From positions 30,942,549-31,006,548 of the forward strand of contig OX621234.1 in the NCBI GenBank assembly GCA_951640165.1: DNA of 64,000 bases, given 5' to 3'. This document shows positions 12,164-24,039 of this stretch, in pieces; positions within the stretch are counted from its first letter, which is position 1, and every line of letters begins with the position of its first letter. The translations under genes were made by a program, and so were the position numbers. This DNA is from Pseudoips prasinana. Lineage: Eukaryota; Arthropoda; Insecta; Lepidoptera; Nolidae. A model generated the notes under the pieces. It was not told the origin of the DNA, made no database searches, and was given only the letters and a program-made list of their open reading frames with translations.

Positions 12164-12365
12164 TGTGTTAAATGTTGTGTTTCCGAAGTGTGAGTAAGGT
12201 CGCCTGAGCTCATTGGGGGGAGGGGGGGGAGGGTCAGCAATACTTGTTTGCTGACTTTTAAAGGCCGGCAACGCACCCGCGACAGCTCTGGTGTTGCGAG
12301 TGTCCATGGGCGGCAGTGATCACTTACCATCAGGTTTAACCCACTTGCTCGTTTGTCGCCCTCTG
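12164..12365 (-). repeat. interspersed repeat 'CATGGGCGGC', copy 1
   Basis: Carries GTGAGTAAGGTCGCC, a G-run, CAGCAA(T/C)ACTTGTTTGCTGAC, AAAGGCCGGCAACGCACC and GTCCATGGGCGGC(A/G)GTGATC. It is nearly the same as 33990-34180. A widespread lepidopteran repeat, probably a LINE 3' end. Orientation is uncertain. Confidence 0.5.
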
Positions 12366-13930
12366 ATTGAACTTAGCAAAAAGAGAACACAAAAAAGACC
12401 AACAGTGGCATTCCTTTGTAATGTGAATAAAAGTGTTAAATACTGACCCAGAGGCGTCCGTCCGATAACTACCATTCATCCGAATAAAATAAAAAATCAA
12501 AGGATGAAAATACTTTGCATAATATCAAACAATTCTTCAACTATTAAATGTAAGAAAGCGTAATAATTTGTAAATTAATATATAATTAATAATTAATTAA
12601 TTTGTAAATTGTTATAAATTAATTTATAATTAAAAAGTAAATGAAATATAGCAGCTAAATTTACGACGCTTATAACTAAGCTATAGAGCGTCGAGGGGAT
12701 TCGCATCGTCAGGAGGTAAAGTGCCCAGAAGGCTGGCCGCAATGCTTATTCTTTGACCAAAAAAACCAGCTCTCTGGTCTCGGGAAGCGGCGATCAATGC
12801 CTTGTGTCCATCTTTAATTATAACGGACACTAAAGTACATCCACACAAACAACTATTTAAGGGTCACACAAATAATTGTCCTGTGCGAGTTAAACCCGGG
12901 ACACGAACGCGCAGTGATAGAATCAAGGCGCCGCTTGCAGTCAAACCTGGAATCTCTCGAATTTTGCACTCATTTTATCTCGACATTAATATATAAATAA
13001 CTTAACCGTTAGAAAACCACCCTCTCCAAGTTCATTTTCGACATCATTTTTGAAAAGAACTGCTACTCTTACACTACTGGACCGATATATGCCAAACATA
13101 GAAATACCGCAAGAAAATTGGCTTTCAAATGAAAAACCCGCATCGAAATCGGTCCGCCGTGTCCGCGTTTGTGAGTTATGATGCCACAGATATACACACA
13201 TACAGACATCGACGTCAAACCTTTAACACCCCTATATGGCGTTGGTCGTAGTCGAATATAAGAGTATAAGCGATGCGACGTCATAAACACAACGGCCGCT
13301 CTCAGAATGACTTCCTCTACGTCCACCTTGATATTGAGGTGGACGTTTAGGACGTTATTATGTCACTGTCTTGTGTCAGCTACATAGATGGCAAAAGTCA
13401 GTACTGAAATAGACTGCTTATTATATCATGATACTGAACCGAAATAATATATTTGTGATTAATGGAGTAAATTAAAGTATAACGCCATTGTATGTAGGTA
13501 AAGATCTGCTTTGACTACAGATGAAAAAACCTATTTTTATTGAAGTTTTTTTTTTATTAACTCCCTCGCAGAATAAATCGAGTTCAGTTATTTGTAGTAA
13601 ATTATTAAATAGAACATTGAGCGAGATAATATTATTACATTATTTAAATTCAAACTTGAAGTGCTCGTGGACCAAACAGATTTAGGAATCATTAACACAA
13701 ATTTTAACATAAACTTAATCCTAAGTGACTTTGATGTATAAATAAACTACGAGCCTCTGTGTATGCCGTAATTAGTAACATAATAAGTAAACTAGAGCAC
13801 TGTACTGTTACTAGTTTAATGAATGGCTCAGTGATATATACAAAGCCTCTGCTTTTGATTTTTATTTAGAGGCAACATGTCACTCGGAATTATTTTTTGT
13901 AGACCTTCGGTAAAAAGTTAAAATCAAAGT
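12366..13930. other. repeat-rich intron segment
   Basis: Around 12690-12790 is a GC-richer block (AGAAGGCTGGCCGCAATGC) and 13020-13330 contains another dispersed-looking block (GCAAGAAAATTGGCTTTCAAATG region). Neither has a second copy in this window to set its borders. The remainder is AT-rich and empty. Confidence 0.3.
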
Positions 13931-13936
13931 TTTTTG

Positions 13937-14172
13937 AAGTTATACTTCTTTTGGCGCGATGGAGAAAAATGATGAGCGTGAATTTTTACGATGCGCGCGC
14001 ACACCGACACCAAAAAATTTAACAGCATGAAGTTAGTTCTAGGTGGTATGAGAGTGAATTTTTACTTTTACGAATTTTTAATTTTTATTTTTATAACAGC
14101 ATGACGTTAGTTCTAGGTGGTATGAAAATTGATAACTATGTTCAAGTTGTATAATAAGAAGTATAACTTCTA
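13937..14172. mobile_element. MITE with AAGTTATACTTCTT ends
   Basis: Terminal inverted repeat AGTTATACTTCTT at the left and AAGAAGTATAACTT at the right. Two direct copies of a roughly 33-bp block (AACAGCATGA(A/C)GTTAGTTC onward) lie inside at 14021 and 14095. No coding. Confidence 0.5.
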
Positions 14173-14264
14173 ACGCGTGGACATAAGTACACACAAGTTT
14201 TTTTTTTTATTATGGTTACGTTCAGAGACTAATCCGACTCGCAGATAATGACTTTGACGGCTAA

Positions 14265-14410
14265 TCACACTAATATTATAAAGCTGAAAGTTTGTTAGTG
14301 TGTATGATTGTTGCTTCTTCACGTCTAAACGGCTGGAGCGATTTTGGTATTAACACATAGGCTATATAATTTATAAAGTTTAACGCGGATAAAACCCAGG
14401 GCACAGCTAG
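14265..14410 (+). mobile_element. Helitron-like element (Lep1 type), complete copy
   Basis: Starts TCACACTAATATTATAAAG and ends GGGCACAGCTAG between host A and T: 5' TC, 3' CTAG, no inverted repeats, no target duplication. It carries the Lep1-like GAAAGTTTGTTAGTGTG and TTTAACGCGG words. Related copies are at 20470, 26197, 45870, 55861 and 60259. Confidence 0.7.
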
Positions 14411-14829
14411 TAGGCAAATAAATGCTACTAAATGGCGGTGTGCGTGTCGACCGCACGGTAACCACGAAATGAAGACAAGAAAGCCATGCAAAGATTTTGT
14501 AATAATTTGTAAAAGTTGATTCCCAACCGGGATAGCCATGGGATTTAAGTCTTACCTATAGCGCCTAAAATATTTTCCTAAGATTGTTCTGTATGTTACA
14601 TACAAAAAAATTATATGTCCTGTCCTGTCCTGTCCTATATATTCAATTCTATTCCATTCCAATCCACTCTACTCCACGCCTAATATGACTTACAGGTATG
14701 CACAACGTACGCAGACGAAGCACTAATTACATTGCCTTGACCATTATTCAATCGTGATTGATTAATTAATTAAAAGTAAGCGAATTACATTAAATACGAA
14801 ATTAGCGTTATGTTATGTTGTCACTTTTT

Positions 14830-15427
14830 AGGGTTCCGTAGCCAAATAGCAAAAACGGACCCCTTATAGATTTGTCATGTCTGTCTATCGGTCTGTCTGT
14901 CCGTCCGTATGTCACAGCCATTTTTTTCGGAAACTATAAGATCTGTACTGTTGAAACTTGGTAAGTAGATGTATTATGTGAACCGCATTACGATGTTTAC
15001 ACAAAAATAAAAAAATTATAATAATTTTGGGAGTCCCCCATACATAAAACTGAAACTCAAAGATTTTTTTTCATCGTACTCATACATGTGGGGTATCTAT
15101 GGATAGGTCTTCAAAAATGATATTGAGGTTCCTAAAATCATTTATTTCTAAACTGAATAGTTTGCGCGAGAGACACTTCCAAAGTCGAAAAATTAGTGCC
15201 CCCCCTGTAACTTCTAAATGAGAGAATAATAAAACTAAAAAAATATATGATGTACATTACTATGTAAACTAACAACGAAGATTGGTTTGAACGAAATCTA
15301 GTAAGTAGTTATTTTTTTATGCGTGATAAATCGTAAACCGCAAATTACCTTTCATTTAATCAACTAAAATACTTGCTGCTTCAACCCTTCATGGGCGAGT
15401 CCGACTCGCACTTGGCCGGTTTTTTGT
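14830..15427 (+). repeat. dispersed repeat ending in GAGTCCGACTCGCACTTGGCC
   Basis: Begins AGGGTTCCGTAGCCAAATAG, continues through a TCTGTCTGTCCGTCCGTATG run and ends in GTCCGACTCGCACTTGGCCG followed by T-rich sequence. I recall this layout as a common lepidopteran repeat. Class uncertain; no intact ORF. Confidence 0.5.
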
Positions 15428-15910
15428 GACATGTTACAGTAAATTAGGAAAAAAGAAATACTTACAAAGGTTTTACCGCTACTTAAAGCTCTTTCAGTGG
15501 CCCGCTACACGCTCATGCCCGTGAGGCTCCGTGATCGCTTTTACAATAATGGACTTTGACTTAATTTTATTTTGCTCTGTAGTAAAAAGCCTTTCAATAT
15601 AGCGTATAATTCGAGCACAATGGAATTTAATATTTATGAAGAACTCAATAGATTTCTTTTTATTTTACCTAATATTCTTTGGAGTAACTTTAATACAATC
15701 CTTAATATTATCGTGAAAATATATGAGAAACTAAGTTTTCAATTTTTTTATTCCTTCTGGGTAAGAGCTCTAGATAACAAAACAAAAATTTGTAAATTCC
15801 TATTTTGTATCATTTGACACTACCAGTAGTCAGATAACATCATTAAATTATTTAGTAGTAAATAACAAAATACACTATCACCATATTTCTAGCAATCACG
15901 TTATAGTCTA

Positions 15911-17708
15911 AGAGACGTGGAAGATCGTCCTTCACCGATCTGATAACCAGATGAAACGTATTTTTTATCAAATATTTTTTTATAAACAAATATGCCTATA
16001 ATTGCTTGCCTATCGAAAAGTGCTCATGGCTATTTTTAATTAAATTAACTTTTATCGATTTTTTTTCATCACCTTCATACTTTTGATAACCAAATAAAAT
16101 TTATTTCACTGATAGATTTTAATACACAGAATATGCCTAGGTATGCTTGCCTACTCATTTCAGTGTATAACTACCTGGCAAGCAGGTGTAAACAGGTAAG
16201 TCAAAATAGGTGACTCCATTGATCTGCTAACTTATCAAAAGTTATCTCAAATTTTAGATTATTTTATTTCAAAATTAGTCATTTAAACTTGCCTGCGAAA
16301 AATCGTACTTAAAGTACTGTTGCCAGGCTAAAAACTTTTAGAGTTTTAGCCACTTGATAGGTGCAACAGAGAAAGTAGAGCGTCCGAGGTCCGTGTGCTA
16401 GAGCAGGACACAACATAGCAGCTGCTCGCTACCTGACCGTAGAACGTATCCGAGTGCGCATGCTCGTGCACATGTGAGTGACAGAGACAGCATTTATTTA
16501 CACTTGTCAGTAATTTTGAACTCCAATTTATTACAACTAATTTTGATCTCAATTTTTATATTATTTTACGCTATACATACTTACAGCTATGCAATAATTG
16601 AAAATAAATAATTTGTCACATCAGTAGACACACTTTGATATTTACAGTATCTTTATTACTTAGGCGGTAAGAGTGATTTTCGAACTGCAACGTTTCCACG
16701 GTCATGGGGTTGACCCACAGATTACCAAAAGTAACCTTAAAATAAAACTGGCTATAACTTTTATATCCCAAGTTCTAAAAATCTAAGAAATTAAAAATGC
16801 CTTTTCTATCACATTAACCACCAATTAAAACATAAAATATCCCGTAACCCGAAATTTTCCTAGCGGTCCAAATTTTTTTTTATTACTGTAACTTTGTTGT
16901 AACACGTGTAATGATAACCAAGAAAATCCACGATTCTTTGCTTAATTCAATATCTTCATACTTAAAGCAATGTTTTTTACGGAAAGCCAATTTTAAATAG
17001 CATGTTTTAAATGAATGTTCATTAAAGTCAATCATTTGTTTTTTTTCACCACACAAAAACAATTTTTACTCATTTTGAAAATCACAATTCTTGAAAATTA
17101 ATGTTATTTAGCACGTGTTGTCACTAATAAATAATTTTCGACTCCGACTATACACGAGCATGCGCACTCGGATACGTTCTACAGTCAGGTAGCGAACAGC
17201 TGCTATGTTGTGTCCTGCTCTAGCACACGGACCTCGGACGCTCTACTTTCTCTGTCGCACCTATCAAGTGGCTAAAACTCTAAAAGTTTTAGCCTGGCAA
17301 CAGTACTTTAAGTACGATTTTTCGCAGGCAAGTTTATATGACTAATTTTGAAATAAAATAATCTAAAATTTGAGATAACTTTTGATAAGTTAGCAGATCG
17401 ATGGAGTCACCTATTTTGACTTACCTGTTTACACCTGCTTGCCAGGTAGTTATACACAGAAATGAGTAGGCAAGCATACCTAGGCAAATTCTGTGTATTA
17501 AAAACTATCAGTGAAATAAATTTTATTTGGTTATCAAAAGTATGAAGGTGATGAAAAAAAATCGATAAAAGTTAATTTAATTAAAAATAGCCATGAGCAC
17601 TTTTCGATAGGCAAGCAATTATAGCCATATTTGTTTATAAAAAATATTTGATAAAAAATACGTCTCATCTGGTTATCAGATCGGTGAAGGACGATCTTCC
17701 ACGTCTCT
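15911..17708. mobile_element. fold-back element with ~560-bp inverted arms
   Basis: The left arm 15911-16469 and right arm 17153-17708 are reverse complements at roughly 95% by eye, starting AGAGACGTGGAAGATCGTCC and ending with its complement. The 683-bp middle has no long ORF. A clear target duplication is not visible. This is a non-autonomous DNA transposon with very long terminal inverted repeats or a fold-back element. It sits in an intron of the protease homologue and its transcript could form a long duplex. Confidence 0.8.
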
Positions 17709-18230
17709 CCTACTATTAATACAAACCTAAATCTTGTAGTGACAATATATCAGAAACCAAGTTTTAAATCTAAATCCCTTCTGGGGAAATATTCCAAATG
17801 ACAGAACTATTTTATTCGTACCTACCCACTTATAAGTGAAATTATGTTTATTATATGCCAATTAATACCATTCCAATGTTTACTATTAATTAACATAATA
17901 CACTATCATCATATTTAGGAACATAGGAGTTGCAGAGACCACTCGTAAATACGCTACAGTTCATGAACATAGACTTCAGCATCATGTGAACGTCAAGGCC
18001 ATCCAGCTACTCTTTATAATAGGGTTAGGAGACGATTAAAGAAAACAAAACCTATGAACTAGTGTCGTGATAGGTGATGAGTGAATTTAGTGATTAGTGA
18101 TAGAAATAATATAATTATAAACAACACATGAAAAAACATGTAAATGGTTCCGGTATTTTGAAAACTGCTAGAAGTCGCAAAGTGCCTGGTTGTGTGAAAG
18201 TGGTGTTCGTTAATCTATCTGGTTTTGTTA

Positions 18231-18364
18231 GGTACAGCACATCAAGCTGCCCTAATCTGTAAAATTTCCCCAATTGAAAGTAAACCTTATACTTTTGAGA
18301 TAAAGTTGAAAATCTATAAAAGAAATTTGACAGTATGGGGTAGCTGGATGTGCTGGCGTCTGTA
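18231..18364. mobile_element. CAGACGCCAGCAC palindromic MITE, copy 1
   Basis: About 135 bp, near-palindromic. Both arms carry GCACATC(A/C)AGCT, ATCTGTCAAATTTC-type words, and the right end is GCTGGCGTCTGTAC. The left end is shortened (the ACGCC of the usual start is missing). Four more copies lie at 22284, 25663, 45312 and 56692. Confidence 0.65.
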
Positions 18365-18641
18365 CATATGTTATAAGTTGTGATCATTTTACTGCGTTTT
18401 TGATGAAATAAATGGTTGTGTACCAATTGGGATTTACTGTACGACGATCCTACGATCCGACTACACAGACCAGGACTAAAACTACAGATGAAGGAAAATT
18501 TACTATTATAAGGCGGATTATAATAATTTTGACATTATTTCTTAAAGAACTTCAAAGATATTCGTATATAATATTTATATTTTTATAAAGCACATTTATG
18601 CTGTGGCTTAGGGGATACGAGAGAACAGTTGAACATAACTC

Positions 18642-18977
18642 TTGATGCCTAAATTTTATAGTAGGTCACCCGCTCATTTGTTCCGGTCATACAGTCCACA
18701 CCATCGATATTTATTCGTTGATCACAACGGTCTGTGGAGGAACATCACTGAAATTTATTCGACCGCGTCTGAATTCCGCAAACCAGCTGTAAACTATCGA
18801 ATCACTTTACCGCCGCTTTATCTCCAAAAGTTCGAAGGCAAGCAACTCTCTGCTATGTCGTCAAATTACACTTATAATCGTAGTGTATTATCATACTATC
18901 AGACTTTTTCTGCGTTAATTCCATGGTTCGGTAAACTCGCACTACTTAAAAACACAAAATTGAAATTGAAATTTTAA
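18642..18977 (+). other. open frame of unknown nature
   Basis: 111-codon frame in a locally GC-richer patch (HHRYLFVDHNGLWRNITEIY onward) inside a protease-homologue intron, on the opposite strand. No domain is recognised and there are no convincing splice sites. It could be a repeat fragment or a small gene piece. Confidence 0.2.
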
Positions 18978-19394
18978 AATCTAAAGGTGCATTTTCTAAT
19001 GAATTTCCGTGAATTGCAAAGTAGGTACTGTAAAGCTGTTTGTAAAGCAATACCCCGCGACACAGGTATTTCCGTACTGGGGAAGAACAAAAGATGAAGG
19101 AAATAAACCTATTAGTTCTACTTTAAAGTTTGTGTACTCATGGACAACACTGTAACCATTTATTTGTTTGATCGTATATAAAAATCAAACTTGAATTAAG
19201 ATTTATAAAGCAGTGTTTTAACTTCATAATTGAGGAGCTGATTTCCCAATTAGAGTTAGGTATCAGTCCATCGAGTGTGAGGTTAGGTACTACCATAAAT
19301 TTAGTATCATATTTAAATACGGTTTTATAACATTAAGGCAATAGCCTTATTTACAAAAAAGTGACTAAATGGGCAGTGGGCGGCGCTAAACTGC

Positions 19395-19690
19395 ATAAAC
19401 ATACATAGGTACATAGATAGATTCATACCTGTTTCGCAGAGGGGTAGGCAGAGATAACGGGTTTTCATTTGTCATGCTCTTGGCACGTGACGATCTTTTG
19501 CCTCGTTTACTGTCATTATATTCCTCATACATACACGCCGGTATAGGGTCTTGGGAACATCTCCGGTTTCATCAGATTATGTTCTACGAGTTCTTCCCCT
19601 TCCGGTTGCACCATTCACGCATGCCAGCTATACTTCTTTTGTTAATCTTCATTTTTATCCATCCTTTCAAAATGGTCAAACCATAAAGAG
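19395..19690 (-). mobile_element. LINE 3'-end fragment ([13 protein letters not shown] tail), reverse
   Basis: Reverse copy starting with a TACATAGATAGATTCATACC simple tail and GGGGTAGGCAGAGATAAC, then the complement of the RACMxxIM, QIG and GRGRP-type coding words. Strongly degenerate. Confidence 0.55.
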
Positions 19691-20274
19691 TGCAACTATC
19701 CATTTTCTTTTATAAATTCTAAAAAATATACTCGAATACAAATCAAATCAAATCAAATTTATTTTGTGAACATAGGTTATAAATACAGGTGATATTGATA
19801 ATAACATAAAGTATATAATAATACACTATTGGAATTGTCTATTCCTAACAATCTGCAAATGTTTGGACATTTACTGTAATCGTTTCCGCTATGAATTATT
19901 GTCATATTAACCATGTAATCATGTAAAGATATAACCAAAAAAAAAAAAAAAACCGGTGAACTTGAGAACCTCCTCCTTTGGAAGTCGGTTAATGATTCCA
20001 TACACATAAACATCCGTTCCGATATATAGTTCCAATATAATTGCTTCGATAAATTTAATTCCCTTCCAAAAATATCTTCAACAAGATGCCTTAATTTATT
20101 ATTTATTTGATGTCGCTAACAATGGGTCTAAATAGGTGATATATATAGGTAACGAAACATTGATGAATAGGTAGAAATATACCATAGAATGATATGTTAT
20201 AGAAGCCAATTAATATATATTTGAAATTGTGATTTTTTTTATTTCTAAAAATATCATTATGTCAGGCGAATGAC

Positions 20275-20462
20275 GACAAGAACGTTCCTCAAAAATGGGG
20301 GGGATATGCCTTAATCGCCACGCTTGGCAAACTGGTTGGCGATCGCAGTATAGTGCTCATAGTACACAAAGAGACGCTGCTGCCTGTTTTCTGGTAGATA
20401 TTCCCTCGGGTCGGCTTCAACGCCCAAGGGACGAGATGGGTTGGTGAAAAAATAACAATATA
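20275..20462 (-). mobile_element. short retroposon family R258, reverse fragment
   Basis: Contains CCTTAATCGCCACGCTTGGC, CGATCGCAGTATAGTGCTCA and TATTCCCTCGGGTCGGCTTC, the complement of the element whose insertion at 49214-49471 has a 12-bp target duplication. Other copies lie at 29490-29720 and 34180-34420. Confidence 0.6.
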
Positions 20463-20469
20463 TATATAT

Positions 20470-20610
20470 AATAGATGCAAAAGTTTGTGAGTATGTCTGG
20501 ATATATGGATGTTTGCTACTCGTTCATGGTAATATAGCTTATATATCCGATTAACACATAGCCTATAATTTACAAAGTTTAACGCGGGTAAAACCGCAGG
20601 GCACAGCTAG
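20470..20610 (+). mobile_element. Helitron-like element (Lep1 type)
   Basis: AGTTTGTGAGTATG near the start and TTTAACGCGGGTAAAACCGC then GGGCACAGCTAG|T at the end. The 5' end is worn by a TA repeat. Confidence 0.6.
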
Positions 20611-21364
20611 TATATACTAATACTTCTATATAGTGGCCATATCTGCATTTTCAAAGATGACAGTATTATTTCAGATACATCATTGAATGTATCCATAAAA
20701 TGTCCGCACAATGTTGACACGGAGTTATTTCTAGAGTTCCTGATATAACGTTTGAAACGGACACTTCAACGTTAGCTGAAAATACATGTATTTCATGTAT
20801 TCATGTTATTTGAAACCTTTTATGCATAATTTTCAAACAAGCACTGTTTTATAAAACCAGCTCGGTTTGAGTTAATCTACGCGAGCGGAGTCTAACTTAA
20901 AGATTTGAACCCAACTTTAAGCAATGAATTGAATCAAGGGGTAGTTTGCTTAGTTATTTGTACCCCAGATATTGAATTTCTTACAATCAGTAACCATTAA
21001 AATATTCAAATCGGTTGTTGGGTTCCCGTATTTGGAATGTTGTTCCAATCCTAGAATATGTTTACGGTATTATAACAAGAATGACTGAACTCCACACACA
21101 CCCACCTTGAGCACATTATAAACTCACTCCATACTAGTTATTGGTTGAACCACCATATATTTTGATTAAAGCGTTGAGTATGCCCAACTCATATTATTCA
21201 GAGAAAATATAATACTTAAGTTATTCAATCACGCTTAAACACCAAAACGGACTTGCATATGTCTTGTTACATAGATAGTCTTATATATACTTTTATTTCA
21301 GTTTAGGTATTAATTACTATATTATGATATGTAATTATTACAGCAATCTTTAAATTATAACAAA

Positions 21365-21604
21365 CTAGCGGCCCGGTACGTGCTTCGCTACGTACATTTA
21401 TTCAAACAAAAAAAAAATTTAATTGCTATCTAGTAAAAACCAGGATTTTACACTTTTTCAAGACTTTTTTTTCAATTTTCTCTACGTACACACCTTCCCT
21501 GGACTTCCACGAATAATTCAAGACCAAAATTAGCCAAATCGGTAAAGGCGTTGTTAAGTTATAACATTACAACGAAAAGTGGCATTGATTTTTATATATA
21601 TAGA
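21365..21604 (-). mobile_element. Helitron-like element, second family, copy 1
   Basis: On the plus strand it runs from A|CTAGCGGCCCGGTACGTGC to TATATATAGA|T, so read in reverse it has 5' TC and 3' CTAG with A/T flanks. It is about 80-90% alike by eye to 44999-45237, sharing CTTCCACGAATAATTCAAGA and CAACG(A/T)AAAGTGGCATTGAT. Confidence 0.65.
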
Positions 21605-22283
21605 TAATACTTAGGAATAATTAAGAAAAACTTAAAGTAAAGTTGCTACAGTTTGACCGTAATAGAACAGTAATGTACCGCAAAACAAATAAAAAAAGTA
21701 CACCAAGAAAGTTCCCAGTCTTAGATTTCAATAAATTAATAAAGCTGTATGATAAATTCGGCGCCATAGAGGTAGAAGTAAAGAGGTTTTAATGATATTT
21801 TGCATTCACAAACTTAGTGCACACGACGTTCAAATTTATTTTGCCTCTAGTGGATAAAAACGACTTTTCCACTCGGATATCGAAGAGCAAAAATACTCTT
21901 TCCGAGATGAGGTGATGAAAAGTTTATTTACTTCATTGAATATTAAAACCATGAAAGTACCTATCAACTTCATTTGTGAAATTTGTTCATTAAAACCGGG
22001 TGATAAAATGTATGGATTTCAAAATGGAAAATAAACATTATTCAATAATAATTACAACACATTAAATGCAATCCTCAATGCAATCCTCATCCGCAATTTG
22101 TGAGGCATTCACATTTTCCAGGAAAATCCAGAATACATCGAATTATTTTATGGTTGCAGTTTCAGGAAACAAAAGCAATTTCGTCCTTCCAGTGGAATAT
22201 ATAACGCTTGGGGTGTATAATATGTGTAATATTAATATATTAGTATAACATTCATATTTTTTATAGAGCGTTCATTGGACTAT

Positions 22284-22423
22284 GTACAGACGGCCAGTAC
22301 ATCAAGCAACCCCAATCTGTCAAATTTACTCAATTGAAAGTGAACCATATGCTTCTGTGATTAAGTTTAAATCTATAAAAGAAATTTGTCAGATTGGGGT
22401 AGCAGGATGTGCTGGCGTCTGTT
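22284..22423. mobile_element. CAGACGCCAGCAC palindromic MITE, copy 2
   Basis: Same architecture as 18231-18364, GTACAGACGGCC start and GCTGGCGTCTGT end; the right half matches best. Confidence 0.65.
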
Positions 22424-22668
22424 CATACATATAAATAGGTTCTTTATACTGAAACAGTTACTAATGATTAGCCTAGTTACTATCTTATTATAATATACAG
22501 ATCACATACAAAAATCTTATTGCTTAATTTTTTGTGTTTTGCTTGTGCTCATGGGCATATTAATTTCAAGTCGTATATATTTATTTTAATTCAGTTTAAC
22601 GGCCCTGGCCTCTTCGGCATTATGAGCCATCATATAGTATATATTTTTCACGTACACATCGGGACTAA

Positions 22669-22908
22669 GGCTGAGATCTATAGAGCGTACTAAGACTTTG
22701 CTCAAACTTTACTTACGTAAAACTTTGCTAAGTGTATGCTAAGCTTATACTTTGATTTGGTATTTATAGACTCTTTGACGTTAAGATTATGCTTAGCATA
22801 AGCTAAGACAGAGAAAGTCAAAACACCAATTTTAATTCCATTACATGCATTGACTTCTGTCTAAGTAAAGTCTGAGCAAAGTCTAAGTACGCTCTATAGA
22901 TGTCAGCC
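22669..22908. mobile_element. MITE with GGCTGA ends and TAA target duplication
   Basis: Inverted repeats of about 45 bp: GGCTGA(G/C)ATCTATAGAGCG then TACT(A/T)AGACTTTGCTCA and ACTTTACTTA. Flanked by TAA on both sides (22666-22668 and 22909-22911), as in PIF/Harbinger-type MITEs. A second pair of inverted words (GCTAAGCTTATAC / TATGCTTAGCATAAGC) lies inside. Confidence 0.65.
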
Positions 22909-23870
22909 TAAGTGCGGAAACCACACCCACTAGCGCGCTAATATAGTGGGGACAAATGATGATGATGATGATGATGATAGTATATATTTTCATAATTTTC
23001 GTTGTATTGGTTATCAAATCAAGTAAAGTCTGTCTCTGTCAAGTCAGACCTTGCCCTACCCCTATAGTGGAGACTTTACTAGAGATTTGATATGAGATGT
23101 TGTTTAGACAACAACTCATGGAAAGGAAAGATCTACCATATTTGCACATAAAACTCGAACTTAATTTTTGAAAATGAAACAATGCCTCGATGCGCCCTTT
23201 TCCGCGTGGGCGCCAAAACTCTTTCAAGTCATAAATGAGGAAGTGTTGTTAACAAAGGTAAGGTTCTTACTTCTTCCATCTATACGAAAATGGCTGGCGA
23301 AATGGTTAATTTAATATTTTATATTACACGTGTAAAAACACATTCCAACGAGGAAGAAATCACGCAGTAAAGTTAAAAAATAATAATAAATTATTACTGC
23401 TTTTGAGTGGTAATAATCGAATGTAATAATTCACCTGACGAGCAACACATATGTAACTGATATCCTGTCTACAAACTAATTGAACTAGACTGCAAATCAT
23501 GCATTACCAATGTGTATCAACCAAATTAAATAATTATCAGTTATTAGAAATTCATTATTATAATGGATTAAATTATTTAGTTATACATTTCTTCCTATTC
23601 TGATTTAACCGTGTGGTTAAATTAGTTTCTAAGTATAAGTAAGAAAGTTAGGTCTAACACATCTAAAAACGATCGTCCATTAGTTAACAGTCGTAAAAGA
23701 CATGTTTACTTAAGCTTTCTACACTCAAGTTTTAAAGTATTATTATTTATATAAATTTTGTTTTGATTCTGTGAATATGGAGAAAGTTAAGAACATCAAC
23801 AAGGATGTATTTACCTCTGTTTATTTGGCACGAGTCGGATAATAAGTTATATAATTACCTTCATACAGCC

Positions 23871-24022
23871 TACAAATATTATATATGCGGAAGTTTGTGG
23901 GTATATATAGATGTATGGATGTTTGTTATTCTTTCTCGCAATAACTACTGAACGGTATTTGATGCAAATTTGTAGTATAGAGCTTATATATTCTAATAAC
24001 ACATATGCTATAATATAACGCG
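23871..24022 (+). mobile_element. worn Helitron-like (Lep1 type) fragment
   Basis: Contains AAATATTATATATGCGGAAG and TTTGTGGGTATATATAGATG, and loses the end after AACGCGAGTACATACG. Confidence 0.45.
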
Positions 24023-24039
24023 AGTACATACGCAAATAA

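Noticed and set aside
12109..13326. Several minus-strand frames near 12-13 kb
   Set aside because: They fall in dispersed or repeat-like sequence (the GGCGGCAGTGATC family and neighbouring GC-richer blocks) and encode nothing recognisable.
22969..22982. GATGATGATGATGATGATGATAG run considered as a microsatellite locus
   Set aside because: It more likely is the tail of a LINE or SINE 3' end, as in the other copies in this window, though the body is too worn here to prove it.
23039..23227. Minus-strand frame with a TTTTGGCGCC-like site nearby, considered as a promoter-proximal exon
   Set aside because: No splice or start context, and the site alone is weak evidence; it is probably a dispersed repeat.
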